DNA of 42,226 nt. Source: Lachnospiraceae bacterium (GTDB taxonomy: Bacteria > Bacillota > Clostridia > Lachnospirales > Lachnospiraceae). Where the stretch lies: NCBI GenBank assembly GCA_022781925.1, contig JALESO010000047.1, forward strand, positions 1 to 42,226, given 5' to 3'. Shown in pieces: positions 14,851 through 22,964 of the stretch. Position 1 is the first letter of the stretch. The number at the start of each line of letters is the position of its first letter. Position numbers and translations under genes: made by a program. Under the pieces are notes generated by a model. It saw only the letters and a program-made list of their open reading frames with translations. It had not been told where the DNA came from and searched no databases.

Positions 14851-16623
14851 TTAACAGTTTGCATAAAATTCTGCTTCATCATATTCATCCGTATGTCCTT
14901 CCGGAATGATATAGCCCTGCGGACGCACCGGATATCTCCACATCGGAATATCTTCGGTAAATAATTCCATCTCACCATCTGCTCCCTGACGGATATTGAT
15001 CCATTTCAGCCAGTTCTGATTATCTGTCTGAGGATAGTCCGCGCGGTAATGCGGATACATGATACCACGGGTTTCTTTTCTCATTTCCGCAGAACGGAAG
15101 ATCATTTCCAGACAAAGGATCGTATCTGCTGCTTCCAGACATTTTGACAGAGAATGCGGATCATCAGCAGTCAGATGCGGTACGATTGCTTTCATCTTCT
15201 CGATATCAGCATACACTTTCCGAATCTCAGCCTCATCTTTCAGAATACATTTATGTACATCGAAAATATACGTCTCGATCATATCGTAAATCTCTTTGAA
15301 ATGATGGGTATCTTCTCTGTGTAATGGAGCATAAATTTTTTCTTTTAAAGCTGCCACCTGCTCCAGATCCAGTTCATCCCACTCTGCTTTTGCCGCATAT
15401 GGTGCAATGCTGTCGCCAGCCATCATACCAGTAGTGGAAGCATTTCCAAGTCCGTCACCGCGGGTCCAGCCAAAATATGCATTTCCCTGTGTGGTTACTT
15501 TTCCAGGTGCCCAAAGTCCTTCTACATCTGTTTTTATTTCTTTATCTACTTTGATCGGTTCCACCTGAATAACTGTCTTGATTGTAGTATCTACTACTTC
15601 GCCCATAACACCCAGATTTTCCTGTGTTTTACTGAATACCAGATGTTCCCATGCCATTTTGTCACGGAACATTCGCTGGGTAGACTCATCCATATCTGTT
15701 CCGCCGATCATCATGCGGACTTCATCCGGATGCGCCAGATCTACTGTCAGCGGACCATTTCCAGCCGCTACTTCTTTTACCATGGCGTCAACCAGTGCAG
15801 GTGTTACTTCCCACTCCTTATGACCGATATATTTATCTGTCAGGTTCTCACCATTTTTATTGCAGATCATGTTAAATCCACCATAAATCGGTGTATTTGT
15901 TTTCTTAAATACAACGTCTACCTGTGTAGAAAATTCTACGTTTCGCATTAATGCGCCAACACGGTACATAGCACCGACACCGGTTCCATATCCCATAAAT
16001 TCCAGACCGATTTTCTTAAAGTGACATCCCTGTGTTGCCATTGCCACTGCTTTTGCATGGAAGATCTTGCATTCCATATGATCCATATCAAAACCGATGG
16101 CTCCGATAACTTTTCCTTTTTTGTTGGTCAGAAGTTCAAAAATATTCACTCTGCTTAATAAACGAATGCCTAATTTCAATGCCATCTGACGCAACTGTGC
16201 ACATACATTGATGGAAACACCGCCCATATCCAGTGCATCCGGGATAAACGGAAGCGGAGTAGCTTCGCCCTCTTCATTACAAGATGTGATAACACCACAA
16301 TGTTTCATATAATCAATGTTATCTCTGTGATATACGAGATAATCTCTCAGGAACTCCTGGTCGTTTAAGAACGGGGTATGTGCATGCACCAGATATTCCA
16401 GTGCATTTTTTACACCATTCGGATGTTTGGATGTGGAACGGATTCCGTTTCCTGCTTTTGTAGCCTGTCCATTCCATCCGATAATACCTTTATCAATTAC
16501 AAGGATATCAAGTGTCGGGTCATTTTCCTTTGCACGGATGGCCGTTACAAGGCCTGCCATACCGCCGCCAACAACGAGTATATCCGAAGTATATAATTCA
16601 CCATAATCTTTGATATCTGCCAT
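14851..16623 (-). CDS. AprA/fumarate-reductase-like FAD oxidoreductase
   Basis: A 590-residue cytoplasmic flavoprotein of the succinate dehydrogenase/fumarate reductase/APS reductase alpha family. FAD binding is shown by ILVVGGGMAGLVTAIRA (about 15-31) and by GLWAPGKVTTQG plus TRGDGLGNASTTGMMAGDS in the C-terminal half of the FAD domain. The helical C-terminal domain carries EMIFRSAEMRKETRG..HYRADYP, typical of this family. There is no Tat or Sec signal. It starts 13 bp after the ferredoxin gene (16636), as AprA pairs with AprB. There are no sulfate-activation genes nearby, so APS reduction is unlikely. More likely it oxidises or reduces a C=C or C-OH/C=O bond in an imported acid, with electrons passing by ferredoxin to the hydrogenase. 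Substrate unknown. Confidence 0.82.
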   Translation of the reverse strand: MADIKDYGELYTSDILVVGGGMAGLVTAIRAKENDPTLDILVIDKGIIGWNGQATKAGNGIRSTSKHPNGVKNALEYLVHAHTPFLNDQEFLRDYLVYHRDNIDYMKHCGVITSCNEEGEATPLPFIPDALDMGGVSINVCAQLRQMALKLGIRLLSRVNIFELLTNKKGKVIGAIGFDMDHMECKIFHAKAVAMATQGCHFKKIGLEFMGYGTGVGAMYRVGALMRNVEFSTQVDVVFKKTNTPIYGGFNMICNKNGENLTDKYIGHKEWEVTPALVDAMVKEVAAGNGPLTVDLAHPDEVRMMIGGTDMDESTQRMFRDKMAWEHLVFSKTQENLGVMGEVVDTTIKTVIQVEPIKVDKEIKTDVEGLWAPGKVTTQGNAYFGWTRGDGLGNASTTGMMAGDSIAPYAAKAEWDELDLEQVAALKEKIYAPLHREDTHHFKEIYDMIETYIFDVHKCILKDEAEIRKVYADIEKMKAIVPHLTADDPHSLSKCLEAADTILCLEMIFRSAEMRKETRGIMYPHYRADYPQTDNQNWLKWINIRQGADGEMELFTEDIPMWRYPVRPQGYIIPEGHTDEYDEAEFYANC

Positions 16624-16635
16624 TATCTCTACCTC

Positions 16636-16917
16636 CTACTCGCCCTGCTTCTTCATCAGTTCCGCACTGTATTCCAACGGATCCACCTGAAGAGCGGAAA
16701 TAACCTGAATATCAATGACATTGTTCAGACAATCCATCTCACACTGATAACACAATACACATTCATCCGGATATTTCGGATAAGCATATTTTTTTTCTTC
16801 ATCCCACTGCCATACATTTTCCATACAACGGCGGATACATTTTTTACATCCACAGCAACGGTCTGTATCTATTACATAGCGGATACTCTGCTGCTGTCCC
16901 CTGTTCTCAACAATCAT
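16636..16917 (-). CDS. 2[4Fe-4S] ferredoxin, AprB-like partner of the flavoprotein
   Basis: A small iron-sulfur protein (93 residues from ATG 16917, which has GGAGG 7 nt upstream; the ATG at 16932 lacks a site). Two cluster motifs are visible, CCGCKKCIRRC and CVLCYQCEMDCLNN, the second without the usual Pro. A tail of about 25 residues may dock to the partner. The gene order transporter - ferredoxin - flavoprotein with gaps of 12-26 bp argues for a two-subunit enzyme in which this protein carries electrons between FAD and the cell's ferredoxin pool or HydA. Confidence 0.85.
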   Translation of the reverse strand: MIVENRGQQQSIRYVIDTDRCCGCKKCIRRCMENVWQWDEEKKYAYPKYPDECVLCYQCEMDCLNNVIDIQVISALQVDPLEYSAELMKKQGE

Positions 16918-16943
16918 TCGTTTTTCCTCCATTCTTCTGTTTC

Positions 16944-18194
16944 CTATCGTTTTCCGATAAATTTATCACTGGAAAGTACCATAAAGATCAATCCGATCAC
17001 CAGTACTACAATATCAAAGATATACATACCCATGATATTTGCAGCAAAGAATCCTGTCATCATAACACCGATACCAGCTCCGATTTCAAAAATTGTTCCA
17101 ATTACCTGATAACCTGCCGTATAATCCCAGCGTCCATATTTGCTGGCTACATAAGATGGCAGTAAATTACATAACGCACCCTGTGCAGCAAAAATAATAA
17201 CACCCGAAACCCAGCAGAATATCAGACCTTTTGGCATGCCGAGTAATGCCACAAATCCGATAATAATAAATACGAAATATGCCACAAATGCTTTTTTTGT
17301 TCCGATTTTCTGATCTATAATACCAAAGATAAAACTCCCGACAATTCCCATGATTCCTCCAACGGCGAAAATTGCAGATGCATGTGTATATGCGTATCCC
17401 ATGGCCAGCATTGCCGGAATTGCAGATGCAATATAACTCATAACAGCCATAAATGCGAGTGCTGATCCAAGACCGATAAACCATGTATTTTTATCTTTTA
17501 ATACTTTTCCAATTGTAAACGGACTCTTGTATTCTTTCATCATCTGTGCGATTTCAGCTCCGTTTACTGCATAGGTAGGATCTCCATCCGGATATTCTCC
17601 GGCTTCCTCCGGGTTATTTTTTACACATATTGCGGTAATAATTGCCACAATAATCAGAATCACTGCGATAACTGTCATTCCTCCGCCAAGACCAAGCTTG
17701 CCAAGCAGTTTCGGCATCATCGGTACATACAGGAAGTTCATTGCCACAATACCCATCGTTGTAAATCCAAGTACGATACCTTTCTTTGTCGGCCACCAGT
17801 TTGCTGTCAGTGTCATGCCACCGTTCTTCTCATAACCGCCGCCCAAGAATCCGATGATCAAAATGACAACCAGGAATAACGGTAAGCTCTTTGTCGTTCC
17901 AAATACGATCAGTAACAAAGCAGAAAGAATCAATGTCACTGTCGTAAGATTCTTAGCCCCTGTCTTTCTTACAACTCTTGCCAGAACCAATACACCGATT
18001 GCCTTTGCGATACAGGCTAAGCCGGATACTACGTTGATTACATTGACATCCCATCCTCTGATTTCTGAAAACATTGGGAATACCGTATTGTTATTTCCTC
18101 CGATAATACTTGTTCCGATCAGGAACAGGATTGCTGTGTAGATCATCATACCAATCTGTTTTGGACCGTGCCAACTGTGTTTTTTTGCTTCCAT
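16944..18194 (-). CDS. OFA-family MFS transporter (first gene of operon B)
   Basis: A 416-residue, about 12-helix major facilitator protein. The segment ANWWPTKKGIVLGFTTMG matches the loop signature of the oxalate:formate antiporter (OFA) family, whose members move small carboxylates. An inserted hydrophilic loop between helices 6 and 7 (NPEEAGEYPDGDP) is also typical. ATG 18194 has AGGAG 7 nt upstream. It is related to, but not a recent copy of, the transporter at 18440-19699. The promoter with the shared dyad lies at 18228-18305. The likely cargo is a carboxylic acid processed by the flavoprotein or its product. Confidence 0.87.
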   Translation of the reverse strand: MEAKKHSWHGPKQIGMMIYTAILFLIGTSIIGGNNNTVFPMFSEIRGWDVNVINVVSGLACIAKAIGVLVLARVVRKTGAKNLTTVTLILSALLLIVFGTTKSLPLFLVVILIIGFLGGGYEKNGGMTLTANWWPTKKGIVLGFTTMGIVAMNFLYVPMMPKLLGKLGLGGGMTVIAVILIIVAIITAICVKNNPEEAGEYPDGDPTYAVNGAEIAQMMKEYKSPFTIGKVLKDKNTWFIGLGSALAFMAVMSYIASAIPAMLAMGYAYTHASAIFAVGGIMGIVGSFIFGIIDQKIGTKKAFVAYFVFIIIGFVALLGMPKGLIFCWVSGVIIFAAQGALCNLLPSYVASKYGRWDYTAGYQVIGTIFEIGAGIGVMMTGFFAANIMGMYIFDIVVLVIGLIFMVLSSDKFIGKR

Positions 18195-18227
18195 ACCAAA
18201 TCTCCTTTTTCTTTTTTTGATACCTTT

Positions 18228-18305
18228 AGTATAGAGTTTTTTAACTGCCAGTATCTCATAGTATTCTGTTGAAAAAAATTGTCATTTTTCTACTCTAATA
18301 TAGAA
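18228..18305 (-). promoter_or_regulatory. Promoter and operator of operon B
   Basis: The dyad TTCTA-N8-TAGAA occupies 18288-18305. On the minus strand, exactly 54 bp separate its end from TATACT (18228-18233), the proposed -10. No good -35 is present, as expected for an activator-dependent promoter. The same dyad, with nearly the same surrounding bases and the same 54-bp distance, lies before operon A at 25465-25482. Confidence 0.65.
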
Positions 18306-18339
18306 AGGCTTTTCTGTATTCTCTTTTGAACTCGGAATA

Positions 18340-18373
18340 GAGAAAAACCGCCACTTTCGCGACGGTTTTTCTC
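18340..18373 (-). terminator. Terminator at the end of operon A
   Basis: Eleven-bp stem GAGAAAAACCG / CGGTTTTTCTC (18340-18350 with 18363-18373) with a 12-nt loop. It lies 67 bp after the stop codon of the transporter at 18440 and just before the operon B operator, so it separates the two operons. Confidence 0.8.
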
Positions 18374-18439
18374 TGACTTTAGGTATAGACTTGCAGAGAT
18401 GCACAAAAGAATATGTCATGCGCTGCATGACGTGCATCT

Positions 18440-19699
18440 CTATGCTTTCTTATATGGAATCAACATGATCAGTCCTGCTCCGATAATGTCTATTACAATA
18501 AATACAACATATGGCAGTGTAAAACTTCCTCCGGAAACTTTCAGTAGCATAGCCATCAGGATAAATGCCAGTGTACGCACAACGTTTGCCAGCGGGTAAA
18601 TGATACTGTTGGCAGACATAAACCCATCTCTTCCGAATACGGAAATGATCATAGAAGCCAGAAGGTTCAGAAGTCCTCCGATTCCAAGTCCGGCAAAAAT
18701 ACATCCAAGCCATACACATACAATGTTAAAGGATGTGATCAGCAATACCAGTGCAGCCACATAGGAAAATGCAAATACAATGGAAATGCTCTTTGTTCCG
18801 AATTTGGAATCGAGCCATCCCCAGAGATAACTTCCCGGAATTGCGATAATTGATGTAATGGACATAAATGTCAGTGCCTCGGCATTCGTATATCCCACAG
18901 ACATCATACGTGGTACAAACTGAGAAATAATTCCAACCAGTACCATCCATAAAAATCCATACCCAAAAACGATTAACCAGGTGTTTTTATTTTTCAGAAT
19001 GTTTCTGATGGAGTATTTTTCATTATCCACTACTACTTCCTGCGTAGAGACAGTTTCATCCAGTTCCATGTTGTCCGGAAGACAGTTTACATCCGCCGGC
19101 TCATTTTTTGCCCAGAAGAAAGTGACAATTCCTACGATAACTGCCAATACTCCAAAGATAACAAATGCTGTACGGATTCCTTTTGTTGCAAGCAATACAG
19201 CAAATCCGGCAACAAACGCACTGGAACTGATTGGTGCACCCATAGTCGCCCATCCAAGTGCAATTCCTTTTTTACGCGGAAACCAGTTTGCGATAAAAGC
19301 CGGACATGCTGCTGTACCGAATCCGGATGCAAAAAAGCAAATCAGCATCAGATCAATGGTATACAATGCCACCGACGGAACCATTCCGAGAAGTGCATAT
19401 AAAATACCGGTAATAATCAGTGTAACTGCAGACATATTTTTCGGTTTTGTCTTAATGACCAGACGACCGAATACAAATCCACCCACCAGACCTATGAGAC
19501 CTGCCGGTGTAGCCACTGAAAGTAACGTATTGGCATCCCAGCCGTGTGCCTCTGCAAATGCAGACGGGATCAGGTTCATACCATCCGTTGTAATTGCTGC
19601 GTAAAAGAAGTATAAGATCATTGTATAAAAGATCATACTCCATCCCCAGCCGCCAAAACGGTTATCTGTCAGGCTTTTTGATAATTTCTTTGTTTCCAT
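18440..19699 (-). CDS. OFA-family MFS transporter (last gene of operon A)
   Basis: A 419-residue, about 12-helix transporter. The OFA-type loop reads FIANWFPRKKGIALGWATMG, and the central hydrophilic insert carries NEPADVNCLPDN followed by an acidic stretch. ATG 19699 has AGGAG 7 nt upstream. It follows the thioesterase gene by 104 bp without an obvious terminator, so I place it in operon A. Two different OFA carriers under one regulator suggest separate substrate uptake and product export, or an exchange of both. Confidence 0.87.
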   Translation of the reverse strand: METKKLSKSLTDNRFGGWGWSMIFYTMILYFFYAAITTDGMNLIPSAFAEAHGWDANTLLSVATPAGLIGLVGGFVFGRLVIKTKPKNMSAVTLIITGILYALLGMVPSVALYTIDLMLICFFASGFGTAACPAFIANWFPRKKGIALGWATMGAPISSSAFVAGFAVLLATKGIRTAFVIFGVLAVIVGIVTFFWAKNEPADVNCLPDNMELDETVSTQEVVVDNEKYSIRNILKNKNTWLIVFGYGFLWMVLVGIISQFVPRMMSVGYTNAEALTFMSITSIIAIPGSYLWGWLDSKFGTKSISIVFAFSYVAALVLLITSFNIVCVWLGCIFAGLGIGGLLNLLASMIISVFGRDGFMSANSIIYPLANVVRTLAFILMAMLLKVSGGSFTLPYVVFIVIDIIGAGLIMLIPYKKA

Positions 19700-19803
19700 A
19701 GTTTCTCTCCTTCTTTTTTCGGCTTTTCAAATCTGCTCACAATTCTGTTGTTCACATACTGCGGACACATATGAAATCAACCGCTTTCCCTAATTACCTT
19801 GGA

Positions 19804-20559
19804 TTAAAATTCCATTTTAACCAGAAAAGAATCTTCTCCATTATGTATACCTCTTACATACATAACTTCATCTTCCCATGTATAACGTAATTTGGCAGTC
19901 TCTCCTTCACGCAATTCCTTTACATACTGTACCCAGATTGTTTTTGGTGTCTTCTCCGTATAAAAGTTACTATCCAACAGCTCTTCTACCCAGTCCAGAT
20001 ATTTTGAATTGTTTAAATGACCATTGTAATCGATTTCTTCTGTCGATACTGTCCGCTGCATCTGATTTCTGTAAACAGCCGGAAAACGCTGCTGCAATTT
20101 CGGAAGGTTCGGCTCTCCGCGAACAACAATCGGATTCAAAATTTTCATCTCTTCCGGCTGTGCAGCTACTGTTCTTGTATTCTGATCCATCAGTAAAAAC
20201 AGCGACGATGTCGCCATCAGTGGCTCTCCATCAGCTGTATACATTGCATAAATCCGTGAATACAGATTCACCTTGTTTTTGCCCGGCCAAATGCCCAGAA
20301 TCACCTGCTCCCCTTTCTCCGGTAAACGCAGCAGTTCAATATTCGTCCATGAAATCACCCAGCTTAATCCTTTGGCCAGCAACGCCTCCCCGGTAAGTCC
20401 TGCCTCCTGGTTAAAATGGCTTTCTGTAATGTGTTGCATCTGTCGTGCCAGAGCACCGATACTCATACGTCCGGTTTCATTGATCATATCTTCTGTAATT
20501 TCAAATGCAATCTGATAAACACCCTGCGGGCATTCTGTGGTAAAAAGTGGAACTCCCAT
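19804..20559 (-). CDS. Acyl-ACP thioesterase
   Basis: Double hot-dog thioesterase of the FatA/bacterial acyl-ACP type that frees a fatty or other acid from acyl carrier protein. ATG 20559 gives 251 residues and has GGGGAGG 8 nt upstream; a GTG 9 nt earlier is inside the site. The C-terminal hot-dog contains EIDYNGHLNNSKYLDW, matching the D-x-N-x-H-x-N-N-xx-Y catalytic region. Its partner carrier may be the two ACP-like domains encoded three genes upstream, rather than the general fatty acid ACP. Position: 86 bp after the butyrate kinase gene. Confidence 0.87.
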   Translation of the reverse strand: MGVPLFTTECPQGVYQIAFEITEDMINETGRMSIGALARQMQHITESHFNQEAGLTGEALLAKGLSWVISWTNIELLRLPEKGEQVILGIWPGKNKVNLYSRIYAMYTADGEPLMATSSLFLLMDQNTRTVAAQPEEMKILNPIVVRGEPNLPKLQQRFPAVYRNQMQRTVSTEEIDYNGHLNNSKYLDWVEELLDSNFYTEKTPKTIWVQYVKELREGETAKLRYTWEDEVMYVRGIHNGEDSFLVKMEF

Positions 20560-20645
20560 TTTGTTCACCTCCCCATAATCATTATTCTATAAATTTGTTA
20601 CTCACCGCTCATAAAGGCGGGACTCATCTCACATTTGATGTAAAT

Positions 20646-21755
20646 TTACTTGTCCCATGAAAAACCATCCCATACAGGTTTTCCGGTATAAGTCTTGGCT
20701 TCCTCCTCTCCCTTCAGGACACGGATTGCGCCAAATCCAAGTGCTTCTGTCTCGAAGCTTCCTGCATAGTTGTAAATTGGTGCGATCCAGGAAATATACT
20801 CTGCCAGTTTATCGCAAAGTTCCGTATCTCTTGCCATGCCACCTGTCAGAAGAATAGCATCTACTTTTCCTTTTAACGCACCTGCCATCATAGCTGTCCA
20901 TTTTCCCATGGAATAGATCATGGTATTGTATACAAGCTCCGCTTTTTTGTCACCATTTGCGATCATTGCTTTTACTTCGCGCAGGTCATCGGTGCCACAC
21001 CATGCAAGTAATCCACCTTTGCTGGAAGCATAATCTTTCGCTTCATCCGGTGAAATACCTTTTTTGATGCATTTGATGACATCATCAACACACAAGTCTC
21101 CGGAGCGATTCGGTGAGAGTGGTCCCTGACCGTCGCCTGCACGGTTTCCGTCAATCATTTTTCCTTTTTCGTGTGCAGTAATGCTGGTACCACCACCCAG
21201 ATGCAGGATGATATAATTGCAATCTTCATATTTTTTGCCCATCAGTTCACTGTGATGGATTGCCACCTGTTTCTGATTCAGCGGATGGGATTTTGCCGGA
21301 CGGTAAATCCCCGGTATACCAGTCACACGAGCCATGTCACAGAGTTCATCTGTCGGCATTGGATTTACAAAAAATGCCGGAATATTTAACTCCTGACCAA
21401 GTTTATAACTCATAATGATTCCAAGGCTGGCCGGATGGCGGATACCTCCTACATCATTTTTTGCATGTTCATAGGCAAGTTCATCAATTTTATATGTTCC
21501 TCCGGCACATGGATATAACCCGACGCCACGACCGGAAACAGCATCCAGATCAGAAAGGGCAATCCCTTCCTCCTCCAGTGCTTTGCGGATCATTGCCATA
21601 CGGATCGGTTCCTGATCTGCGAATGTTTTACACTCTGCAAAATCTTCTTTGTGATGATCTACCTCACGGTTTACAATCACTTTATCGCCTTTTACCACAC
21701 CCATTTTCGTACTGGATGAGCCTGGATTGATCGTTAATACAGTAAATTCTTTCAT
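20646..21755 (-). CDS. buk: Butyrate kinase
   Basis: ASKHA-fold kinase that converts acyl phosphate plus ADP into acid plus ATP, or the reverse to activate an acid. The start is ATG 21755 (369 residues) with AAGGAG 10 nt upstream; the ATG at 21764 would overlap the site. Motifs are LTINPGSSSTKMGV, GRGVGLYPCAGGTYKI, HPASLGIIMSYKL, LHLGGGTSITAHEKG, GDGQGPLSPNRSG and LTGGMARD. The pairing with the acyltransferase at 21856 is the classic Ptb-Buk arrangement. Here it sits in a thiolase/ACP operon rather than with butyryl-CoA synthesis genes, so the acyl group may not be butyryl. Confidence 0.94.
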   Translation of the reverse strand: MKEFTVLTINPGSSSTKMGVVKGDKVIVNREVDHHKEDFAECKTFADQEPIRMAMIRKALEEEGIALSDLDAVSGRGVGLYPCAGGTYKIDELAYEHAKNDVGGIRHPASLGIIMSYKLGQELNIPAFFVNPMPTDELCDMARVTGIPGIYRPAKSHPLNQKQVAIHHSELMGKKYEDCNYIILHLGGGTSITAHEKGKMIDGNRAGDGQGPLSPNRSGDLCVDDVIKCIKKGISPDEAKDYASSKGGLLAWCGTDDLREVKAMIANGDKKAELVYNTMIYSMGKWTAMMAGALKGKVDAILLTGGMARDTELCDKLAEYISWIAPIYNYAGSFETEALGFGAIRVLKGEEEAKTYTGKPVWDGFSWDK

Positions 21756-21855
21756 GAGTTGCATTCTCCTTTTCTGCTAATACTCCTATTTCAAACACCG
21801 GTTACTTCTCACAAATAATGAACCTCAATTTTCTACTTAAGATTGAGCGTTTTTC

Positions 21856-22863
21856 CTATTTTCCTGCCATAACTGCCAGCAATGCGATATTGTTATAAAG
21901 TTCCACATCTGTATCACTTCTGGAGCAGTCCAGAATCGGCAGACGGAATCCCTGATAAATTGGTCCATACACCTGCACATTATTTGCCAGACGCTGCACC
22001 AGTTTTGATCCGATATTGCATCCTGCTGCATCCGGGAAAATCAGTACATTAGCATGTCCTGCTACTGCACTTTCTCTTTTTACTTTTTTCTCTCCGACTC
22101 TCGCATCCACTGCTGCATCTGCCTGGAATTCTCCGTCAATTTTCAGGTCCGGTCTCAACTGCTGTGCCAGTGCAACAGCTTCACGCACTTTTTTTACAGG
22201 CTCACTTAATCCACCGGAACCATCGGTTGAGAAAGAAAGAAAGGCGCATTTTGCTTCGGTTCCAGTCAATGTCTCGAATGTCTCGCAGGAAGAAATTGCG
22301 ATTCCGGCATGCTGCTCAACTGTCGGCTGAATGCAGACTGCACCATCGGACATACCGATCAGATTTCCCTGATCTCCGGCAAATCCGTCAATCTCTTCAA
22401 TGAGAAGTCCGGAAGCTGTTGGACAGTTTGGCTGCATTCCGATGATACTTTTTGCTGCCAGTACAAACTCATATGTTGTTGTATCTACTCCGGCTAATGT
22501 TCCGTCTGCTTCTCCCACTGCCTGAAGCAAAGTTGCCAGATACAGTGGGTGATCGATTCTTTTCTTTACAAAACTTGTTGGCATAGCTTTATCCGGAGAA
22601 TTATTATATCTATCCAGTAATTCTTCTTTATAAACTGTATCATTCACATCTACCACACGGATTCCTGACACATCCACACCGGCTTTTCCGGCAGTTGCTG
22701 TTACATCTTCCGGATTTCCAACCAGAATGATATTTGCGATTCCGTCTGCTGTTGCTTTTGCTGCTGCTTTGATCATATATTCATTGGTTACTTCCGGAAT
22801 TGCAATGGTTTTTACATTTTTCTTTGCTTTATCATAAATAGAATTCATGAACTGAAATGCCAT
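21856..22863 (-). CDS. Phosphate acetyl/butyryltransferase family enzyme
   Basis: A 335-residue member of the PTA/PTB family that swaps CoA for phosphate on an acyl group. The middle and C terminus show VAGHANVLIFPDAAGCNIGSK-type residues (split: VAGHANVLIFPD, then GCNIGSKLVQRL), VYGPIYQGFRLP and the end SRSDTDVELYNNIALLAV. Length and centre are closer to phosphotransacetylase, while the C-terminal SRSD..LY segment recalls Ptb, so acyl preference cannot be read from sequence. ATG 22863 has AAGGAG. It lies between the ACP-fusion gene and buk with gaps of about 100 bp in one operon. Confidence 0.9.
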   Translation of the reverse strand: MAFQFMNSIYDKAKKNVKTIAIPEVTNEYMIKAAAKATADGIANIILVGNPEDVTATAGKAGVDVSGIRVVDVNDTVYKEELLDRYNNSPDKAMPTSFVKKRIDHPLYLATLLQAVGEADGTLAGVDTTTYEFVLAAKSIIGMQPNCPTASGLLIEEIDGFAGDQGNLIGMSDGAVCIQPTVEQHAGIAISSCETFETLTGTEAKCAFLSFSTDGSGGLSEPVKKVREAVALAQQLRPDLKIDGEFQADAAVDARVGEKKVKRESAVAGHANVLIFPDAAGCNIGSKLVQRLANNVQVYGPIYQGFRLPILDCSRSDTDVELYNNIALLAVMAGK

Positions 22864-22964
22864 TTTTACACTCTCCTTTTTTGAATTTGAAGAAAGTCAC
22901 CGTAGGATGCGGTAACTTTCTTCGGCTTTGGTTTAGGTATTAGATTTGGGTTTTGAAAATTTGC

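Noticed and set aside
13087-18194. Dissimilatory sulfate reduction (AprAB) as function of the flavoprotein/ferredoxin pair
   Set aside because: No sat, qmo or dsr genes in the window, and the context is carboxylate transport and hydrogenase.
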